Positions 57,539 to 64,000 of a stretch of DNA of 64,000 nt are shown here, piece by piece (positions within the stretch are counted from its first letter, which is position 1; each line of letters begins with the position of its first letter). This DNA is from Thozetella sp. PMI_491 (Eukaryota; Ascomycota; Sordariomycetes; Chaetosphaeriales; Chaetosphaeriaceae). The position numbers and the translations under genes were made by a program. The notes below the pieces were generated by a model, which was not told the origin of the DNA, did no database searches, and saw nothing but the letters and a program-made list of their open reading frames with translations. The stretch spans positions 62,001-126,000 of the forward strand of contig MU270034.1 in assembly GCA_021432635.1 (NCBI GenBank), read 5' to 3'.

Positions 57539-58869
57539 TTTTCCGTGCACACCCAAAGCAGACGTAGCTGAGATTCGATGGAGACGGCGATACAGGGAGA
57601 CTACAGAACAGGCGAGTCAGTAGTTTAAGCATTCAACGATGTTTTTGCTGCTCTCGAAGATACCTATGATTAATTTAAAGATTGTTGGGAAACTCGAGTA
57701 TTGGATCGCAAGATTGAAGATCTTGTCGAACAAATGCTAGATCCGTAGAGAGCCGGCCATCGGAGCGCTAGTCGATTCCTCTCCTGGAAACCTAATACTA
57801 GGTAGAGGCCAAACAGCCTGGCTAGAACTCCATGCGCTTGCGCCCCGCTGGATCGGATAATACTGCGATCGGCTCAACCTATCTGTGCACCGATGTCGTT
57901 TCGACTGGGATTATCTGACATCAATATCTGCGCCTTAGCATGAAGCACTGCTGATTTCTTAGCGTGCGCTCTCGATTGGGGTTCGGAGGAGAAGCCGAGC
58001 GCAACGCGATAGTCGGAAGAGATCCGGCAATACCATGGTTGCAGACCCATTTGTCCCCTGGTTTCTTAGCTTTTAGTGTCCAAGTTTCATTAGCCGTCTC
58101 GGAGGAAGAACCGTTGGTACCGGAGCAGGGCCCGACGAAGACAACGTCAGCAATCGATTGTGGGTGGGGCCCATCGACTTGATGAAAACGACCGTTATAA
58201 AATGCCGTGGCGTGCGATCCTTCGCCCCGTCGCCCCCTACTAGGCTTAGACGATGAGCTAAGAATTCCAATACGTTATACTACTGTTCTACTTCGTAGTT
58301 GTTATTCTCATGTCTCCTTCACACGGTTCTAACACTATCTTCTAACCCCTGTGTGAAGTACATCATTGGGGCCCGTTTAGCCCTACCCCGGATACTCTCG
58401 ATGTGTCCGCATTATGGCCTTTCTAGAAGTGAATGCTAGCCGCGCTCTCGGGACTGTAATATTGAATGCGCAGCCCCTTACCCTCTAGTCGCGCCACTTG
58501 GGTATGAGTGATGCTAGTATAATCAGATATACTCTATGCTGGTCTGCTTAACGGCGTGTGTCCAATCCCTTGGGATTCCTCTGTTTTGTATATCAATACA
58601 GTGAGAGACGGGGCTCTGGCCCGTTATATTTCCGCGACGTTTCGACTTGTGGCCTTCTTGTCGCGTCGTCCCTGCTTACCGGGTCGAGCATATTCTACTA
58701 GCTCGCGCAAATCTACATAGTAGGCTGATTACGGACAAACGCGTTAACTTGAGGTGAATAGCAGAGCAAAGTCTGGCCCCAGCTGGCGGGGGAACTGGTC
58801 GTCAACGACGAGTCCACAATGCAATATTTTATTACGAGGTTCGAGGCAGACAATCTTCGGTCCAATCTG
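57539..58869. other. intergenic, no gene seen
   Basis: Upstream of the second hydantoinase, 1.3 kb with short frames only. No clear promoter motif. Confidence 0.35.
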
Positions 58870-59455
58870 CGTCTCGTCTCGTTCCTTCTCAATATCGTAT
58901 CGCACCTGCTGGATTCGGCGAGGTACCAAGTCGTATCTATCGCTCGGTTCGCCCTCAAAGATTGCGAGAAGGATGAAGTTGTCATCATTGCTAGTGGCGG
59001 TGCCTCGGTACCCGCGAGACTTTTACCTTTTGCAACGAGGCCAAAGAAGCTAGAGCAGATTATGCACTTGTACTGACTCCTGCATGTTGGGGTAAGTCAT
59101 CTATTAGATTAGGAATGGCAGCCGCAGAGTCTTAACTAAGCTCCCAAAGTTGGGGCAATGAACATGCCGAGGATCAAGAAATTGTTCTCAGATGTCACCG
59201 AGACCTCAAACCTCATCCATCTCGATCTCAATATACAACTTCCTTGCCGTGTAAGGGGGAATCGACATCAACTCCGATTTCATGGCCGATGGTAGCCCTG
59301 ACAAGGCTGTAGGTTGCCGGCTTTTTATTGCACCGGGCCCGCGCGGTGCCATTGCCGGAGCTGCAAACCCTGCTCCTAAGATCCTTGTAGGAAACGATCG
59401 CAATGAACAAACGAGCGACATAATACACTACTTGGATCATCTCGTGTCGAGCCAA
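58870..59455 (+). pseudogene. decayed DHDPS/4-hydroxy-2-oxoglutarate-aldolase-family gene
   Basis: Frame switching on the plus strand yields SARYQVVSIARFALKDCEKD and EVVIIASGGAS, then, one frame over, RETFTFCNEAKEARADYALV and LTPACWG. After an intron-like gap there is VGAMNMPRIKKLFSDVTETS, then (shifted) ISIYNFLAV-stop-GGIDINSDFMAD and GAIAGAANPAPKILVGND. In intact fungal dihydrodipicolinate-synthase-like proteins these positions read GTGA/GGASTRET, A-x-x-AGADYALV-x-TPAY, P-x-x-IYNFP-x-V-x-G-D/I-D and GAI-x-G-x-AN-x-AP. The order is right but several frameshifts and a stop destroy it. The catalytic Lys strand is not recognisable. Intact relatives are class I pyruvate-dependent aldolases. The assignment is by motif memory and is fairly, not fully, secure. 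Confidence 0.55.
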
Positions 59456-59973
59456 TAAAAACACCTAGATACCTAACACGGCAGCATGTGTTACAAAGGC
59501 ATTGCACTTTGCAAAGGGAGAGCAGCCGACGGGGCGCTCCCGCAGGCGACACGATGTCTATAACCCGCCACAAGTCCATGAATTACCAGACTACGAAGAC
59601 CCACTATCTCTAGCCCGACCCTTCGGTGAAGTTTTAGTGCATTCGACGCTCTTTGTCCCCGCTCCGACCCCCGCCTCTTCCCCTCCCACCGGAGTTCTCG
59701 CGGCAACATCCCGAAACCCCGGTTATCGGCCCTCCACATCTGTCCGCCTGGGTGACAGAGGCCGTCGTGGAGACTTGACCCGCCCAGGCGATGCGATAAG
59801 AGGCCCCAGGTCGGAACGCGACGGAAATATCACGGACCAGAGCTTTGTCTCTCGCGGGATTAATAGACCAAACAGCGGAAACAAATCAACGGGCAGCACT
59901 TCTTCGCCAATCACCATCAAAAGTGATTCCTGCTGGTCCAACGCAGCAATCTACATTCTGTAACTCGGCGACA
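59456..59973. other. upstream region of the D-2-hydroxyacid dehydrogenase gene
   Basis: A plus-strand open frame (59502-59963) is Pro/Arg/Ser-rich and low-complexity, without a domain; probably leader and promoter sequence. Confidence 0.35.
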
Positions 59974-61213
59974 ATGGCATCTGAAGAGGTTCCCACGTAC
60001 ACCATTCTCCAGGGCGATGGTCTTTATCCCGTGCGTCGCCGGTCAGCGGCCCCCCTCCCTCAGCCCCTGCTAACCCGAACTAGGACGATTCAGTTGAGCA
60101 AGAGATTTTCTCGAGAGAGCCAAGTCACACATACAAAGTCAACTATGTTCAGGCAGATTTACTTCCTGGAGATAGCCCGGTTGCGAAACCATGGTCATCT
60201 ATTCCTGAGGAACTCCGCAACAAGGTTGACGGAATCCTGATTCTGAAACTCTATTTCACGGAAGAGGATATTGCTCTTTTTCCGCGCTTAAAAGTGTGAG
60301 TGCTGCGCTGCATCGTTGCGGTGATGGCGTATTGATACCTCGGCCGCTATAGAGTCGTCAGAATGGGTGTAGGATATGACCGAATGGACCGACCGGCATT
60401 AGCCAAGAGGGGTATATTGCTCTGCAACGTCCCAGGTACCTATAATGCCAAGACTTTGTGATAGATACTCTCTGAATTCCTGCTGATCGAATAGACGCCG
60501 CCACTGGAGACATTGCCGATCACGCCTTTGGCTTGGCCCTCTCGCTCCGTCGCGGTGTCTTGCTGCACAACGATCTCCAGCGCGGGTCTAATGTCGCGCC
60601 GTGGTGCTATGTCGATACACCACTTATCAGCCGACTCGACGGGGCAACCTTTGGTATACTCGGACTTGGCCGTGTAGGAACGGCTGCAGCTCTCCGTGCG
60701 AAAGCCTTTGGCTGGAAGGTGCTCTTTTACGACCCCCACGTGCCCAACGGAGCGGACAAGGCTCTTGGAGTTGAGAGAACCAAGGACATTAAGGAGTTGT
60801 TCCGTAGAAGTACGACTCTCAGCATCCATTGCTCATGCACCGTTGAGACGAGAAACATGGTTGGGTGGGAATTGATCGGCCTCATGCCGAGGAATTCGAT
60901 ACTGGTGAACACTGCAAGAGGCGAGGTCGTGCAGCTTGACGCAATCGAAAGGGGTTTGAGGGAGGGAATCCTGTCTGGCGTTGGGCTAGACGTTCTCCCA
61001 CAAGAGCCAGTTGACGAACAAAACGTGCCCCCTTTGATTAAAGCGTATAGGGAGAAGGAGGAATGGCTGCAAGGGAGGATGGTCTTGACATCTCATTCCG
61101 CTTTCTTCACCCCGGAAAGTTACGAGGAGATCAGGTCGAAAAGTGCAGAGACCATGAGGGATGTGTTGATTGACGGAGTCATGAGCAACATCATCACTAT
61201 AGACATGTTCTAG
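59974..61213 (+). CDS. D-isomer-specific 2-hydroxyacid dehydrogenase (CtBP-like)
   Basis: Four exons (59974-60030, 60084-60295, 60353-60435, 60495-61213) give 356 aa, exact multiple of three. The start MASEEVPTYTILQGDG opens the catalytic domain; PDDSVEQEIFSREP follows the first intron, then VRMGVGYDRMDRPALAKRGI spans intron 2's acceptor. The NAD-binding Rossmann motif is FGILGLGRVGTAAALRAKAF, with the acidic Asp in VLFYDPHVPNG favouring NAD(H). The catalytic Arg is in LVNTARGEVVQLDAI, the Glu in LDVLPQEPVDE and the His in LTSHSAFFTPES. Family members reduce or oxidise 2-hydroxyacids; the CtBP branch also includes corepressors. No lesions seen. Next to a DHDPS-family remnant and an FMN-dehydrogenase remnant, so it may survive from a sugar- or hydroxyacid-degradation cluster. 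Confidence 0.88.
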
Positions 61214-61494
61214 ACTATACAGTTGATCGGAACAAAACGAATATATAGCTCACAGTGACCTAAAGCCATACAGCTCTCGTCGAAGGAACCTAGACACCCT
61301 TAAGTATACCTCTAGTAAAGAAGAACCCCTACAGTCGCTTTAGATAGTGATCATATTAAGTAGCATTAAAGCTTAGCTAAATAACCACTTCTACTAAGGT
61401 AGGCCATACGGCCACTGTTAATATCTTTAACAGTTCCGCATCTAGACTAGATAAATACAACCAGATACAAATTTGAAGCGTTTATTTCGTGGCT
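61214..61494. other. AT-rich spacer
   Basis: Stop-rich AT-rich DNA, no coding signal. Confidence 0.35.
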
Positions 61495-61765
61495 CACAAT
61501 CCAATTCGACGCCCTCCTGGCCATGACACTAGATAATATTAGACAAGTCAAGCTTAGTAAAGTGAAATGCAATGTTATACTTCCAGTTCGTCCCCAGATA
61601 GGTATCCTACCGGCAAAGGAGTGGGTTGCGCCCAGCCCAAGGGACTTGAAGAAATCGGTGCCTCGGCGGATGCTACCATCTACTGTGAAAGGAATCTTAC
61701 CCGAGGCAGCAGGGGCGCAGATGCGGAGCGCATCTAGAGTCGCCGGAGCACCATTGATAAGGGGA
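61495..61765 (-). pseudogene. fragment of an FMN-dependent alpha-hydroxyacid dehydrogenase
   Basis: The minus strand reads INGAPATLDALRICAPAASG and KIPFTVDGSIRRGTDFFKSL, then GLGATHSFAGRIPIWG. This corresponds to LDGAPATLDAL-x-EIV and K-I-P-V-x-VDGGIRRGTDV-x-KALALGA-x-x-V-x-GRP-x-x-WG of the glycolate/lactate oxidase family, containing the FMN-phosphate-binding Gly and Arg. About 65 bases on, in another frame, GQEGVELD matches the next block. The substrate-binding His/Arg region upstream (SNHGG) and everything before it are missing, and the end is broken. A ~60-90-residue remnant of a ~380-aa enzyme, so dead. The surrounding open frame 61447-61908 is longer than the recognised part and has no independent support. 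Confidence 0.65.
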
Positions 61766-62473
61766 AATCGAGCGGGCAGCTTACTCTGCCCGCGGTAATC
61801 GCGACTATATGATTCAATTAACCGAGTTCCCTGGTTCAATAGCAAGTCACTCCCTAGGCACTTATCTTTTGAATTGAAGAGCCAACCAAGGATACAGCGG
61901 ATGGTCAATGGTGTGTGCAGAATACGGCAATGTTAATCCGAGACGGGTATGCATGCCGGCTCCTCCCGTCCAATCCTAAGAGAACGCCGAAGTCACACGG
62001 CAGAAGCGATAGCACGTTGATGCTGTGAAACTGCAGCCACACGAGAATCAGAAACTAGCTTCTTGGTAGTCACGTCATCTGCCAATCGCCTGGCATTTCC
62101 TGCCGCTTTGATATAAGAGTCGGCAAGGAACCCCTGCCCGTGTGACATACAACCTGTATGATGGAAGTTGGGGAGCTGTTGTAGCGTTCCACAACGGTAT
62201 TATTAATGCTATCCGAAGGGTTATTTGATCGTCAAGGGTGGGGGAGAGCCGTAAGCTATTCGACGAATGCGACCTGTAAGCATCACCAGCTTACGTTGTA
62301 TCGCATTCATGCATTCTTGCTCGCTGAACAATCTGCGGGCATGGGTCTGGGCACTATATGAAGCACCCTCTCTCTCGGTCGGTTCTCGTTCAGTTTGCCG
62401 TGGGGGGGCTAAGGAATACATTTCATGTAGATCTGAGCACTATTCGTCCCATTTTCCAGTACCAAATACCACC
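61766..62473. other. upstream region of the P450 gene
   Basis: No gene supported; the in-frame open stretch from 62267 to the ATG at 62474 lacks a start and has no P450 character. Confidence 0.35.
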
Positions 62474-64000
62474 ATGGAGACTCCCGACCTTTTTGATATA
62501 CTCACTCGATTTTTACTTCCTGGACTCATTCTATGGTGGGCATTCTCGGCTGGCCTAGCATGGCACCGCCTTCGACACGTCCCTGGCCCGATATTGGCAT
62601 CGTTCTCCTATCTATGGCTTATCCTGATGGCTATCGAGGGTGACGCGGCAAAACATTTGATCAGTCTGATGAAATATGGTTCCCTGGTGCGCATCAGTCC
62701 CAAATACGTGCTCACTGACGACGCCGAGACCCTCCGCCGGCTAGGTGCAGTACGGGGCAGATTCGGGAGAGACTCTTGGTATCACGGGTTCAGGCAGGAG
62801 CCAGGAGTAGACAGTATGCTGAGCACAGTCGACACTGCTGTACACGATAGACTCAAAGCGCAGCTCGCAAGTGGGTACGGTGGACGCGACACGGACCTAG
62901 AAGGAGGCGTTAATTCACAGGTCCAGCGGCTGATATCGGCAATCCGGAACCGCCACCTGTCAACCACTGAAAAAGCTGTCCCCACTGACCTCATCCCTTT
63001 GCTGCGCAGCTTTACACAGGATGTAATCACACGCCTCGGCTACGGATGCGAATTCGGCTTCCTGGATACGGATGACGACCTGTACAACTATTCTTACTCA
63101 GTAGGAAAATTGGCCACCCTTATCCAATTGCTTTGCGACTGGCCGTTCTTTCGTCAAGTAATGAACTCCAAGCTTCTGTTATTCGCACGCCCTCGGCCGA
63201 CAGACAAGGATGGGATGGGAAAAGTCGTCTGGTATACGCCCAAGCCGCAAAGAAAACATTGGATGTCAATCTAATCAACTGCCATTTAGCATCGCTCGTG
63301 ATATCGTACAGAAGCGATTTGATTCCCAAGACAAGTCACAAACAGATATGACGGTGATCGCACACGAGTCCTATCTACCCAGCTTGCCTCTCTTGATTCC
63401 GTGCTAATACGCGACAGGGGTCGTTCATGCGCCACGGACTCAGCTTTGAAGAAACCGAGGCCGAGATCTTTGTGCAGATGCTGGCTGGTTCCGACACCAC
63501 AGCCAGCGCGCTGAGAGCAACTATGTTGCATATCATAACGTGCCCTCGGGTTTACCAACGGTTGAAGAGAGAGATACAAGCAGCCACTGATCAGGACGAC
63601 GTCGCGTCGCCCATATCGCTAGATCAAGCAAGGAAGATCCCATACCTCCAGGTTCGTCTTGGGTTGTCCGAAATAAGAGTGAACTGAGTTACTCACGGGC
63701 GGGGTGCACCAGGCAGTTATATACGAAGGACTCCGAATGTACCCGCCGGCCCTGTACGGGTTCTTTAAGACGGTTCCACCCGAGGGCGAAAAGATACAGG
63801 GCGTGTTCCTCCCTGGAGGCACCTGCATCGGCTTCAATATGTTGGCTGTGGCGCGATCACAAATTGCTTTTGGGAGCGACGCCGAAGTCTTCCGCCCCGA
63901 AAGGTTCCTAGAATGCGACGAGGTCACCAAACAAGAAATGGAGCGCCATATTGATCTTGCCTTTGGCTACGGTCGCTGGATGTGTGCTGGCAAGACTGTG
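62474..64000 (+). CDS. cytochrome P450 (pisatin-demethylase-like), cut by window end
   Basis: The ATG at 62474 starts a membrane anchor (FDILTRFLLPGLILWWAFSAG) followed by the proline-rich hinge HVPGPILASFSYLW. Expected blocks follow: YGSLVRISPKYVLTDDAE, the helix C region VDTAVHDRLKAQLASGYGG, and after an intron CIARDIVQKRF. Then come the I-helix FVQMLAGSDTTASALRATML, the K-helix AVIYEGLRMYPP (ExxR; joined across the intron near 63655), the PERF motif FRPERFLECD and the heme loop FGYGRWMCAGKT with the Cys thiolate ligand. The last residues of the L-helix and the C-terminus lie beyond 64000. Frame is intact with about three introns. It is an ER-bound monooxygenase. The arrangement resembles the pisatin demethylase-type P450s, but subfamily cannot be settled. 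Confidence 0.88.

Noticed and set aside
62267-62473. 69-residue extension of the P450 frame
   Set aside because: Open in frame but has no P450 character, while the ATG at 62474 precedes a proper membrane anchor.

Overview
The window is filamentous-ascomycete (Pezizomycotina) chromosomal DNA. The evidence is genes cut by many short introns (about 45-75 bp, GT-AG with a few GC-AG), fungal-only protein families (HET, UstYa/DUF3328, DUF1996, DUF7730, DUF6536, fungal rhodopsin-like receptors, a DUF7708-like NACHT protein) and long gene-poor, AT-rich, decayed spacers. Genus cannot be fixed from sequence alone. No tRNA, rRNA, intact transposon or CRISPR was found. The many pseudogenes and the mix of recognition and catabolic genes suggest an accessory or fast-evolving region.

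Layout. 0.6-7 kb: a phytanoyl-CoA-dioxygenase-like enzyme, a secreted DUF1996 protein, then a truncated MFS gene and a broken class II aldolase gene. 7.5-15 kb: a divergent pair, a 1,115-aa NLR-like NACHT protein with C2H2 fingers and a Gln/Ala-rich tail (minus) and a SNF2/Rad5-type ATPase (plus). 15-17.6 kb: decayed DNA with a pseudogene and a possible retroelement relic. 17.7-21.6 kb: a small cysteine-rich secreted protein and a sulfatase. 22-26.5 kb: a GMC-oxidoreductase remnant, a DUF7730-like protein and a HET protein. 26.7-43.3 kb: a 58-aa secreted peptide divergent from a UstYa-like oxidase, a carboxylesterase pseudogene, a Dal5-type MFS transporter divergent from a 5-oxoprolinase/hydantoinase, a prolyl 4-hydroxylase and a second UstYa-like gene. 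44-50 kb: a proline-iminopeptidase-like hydrolase, a 7-TM rhodopsin-like protein and an aldo/keto reductase. 50.8-57.5 kb: a broken DUF6536 membrane-protein gene and a second 5-oxoprolinase/hydantoinase. 58.8-64 kb: a DHDPS-family pseudogene, a D-2-hydroxyacid dehydrogenase, an FMN-dehydrogenase fragment and a cytochrome P450 cut by the window edge.

How they may work together. The MFS/hydantoinase divergent pair looks like an uptake-plus-ring-opening module for an amide-ring substrate such as 5-oxoproline or a hydantoin. The two UstYa-like oxidases, the secreted peptide and the 2OG-dependent hydroxylase could belong to a ribosomal-peptide (dikaritin-like) pathway, but no repeat-bearing precursor is visible and this is inference. 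The NLR and HET proteins are of the kinds used in fungal self/non-self recognition and regulated cell death.

Gene models were built by eye: exon joins were chosen to restore family motifs at plausible splice sites, and most models checked divide exactly by three. Family names come from recognised motifs, not from a database search.
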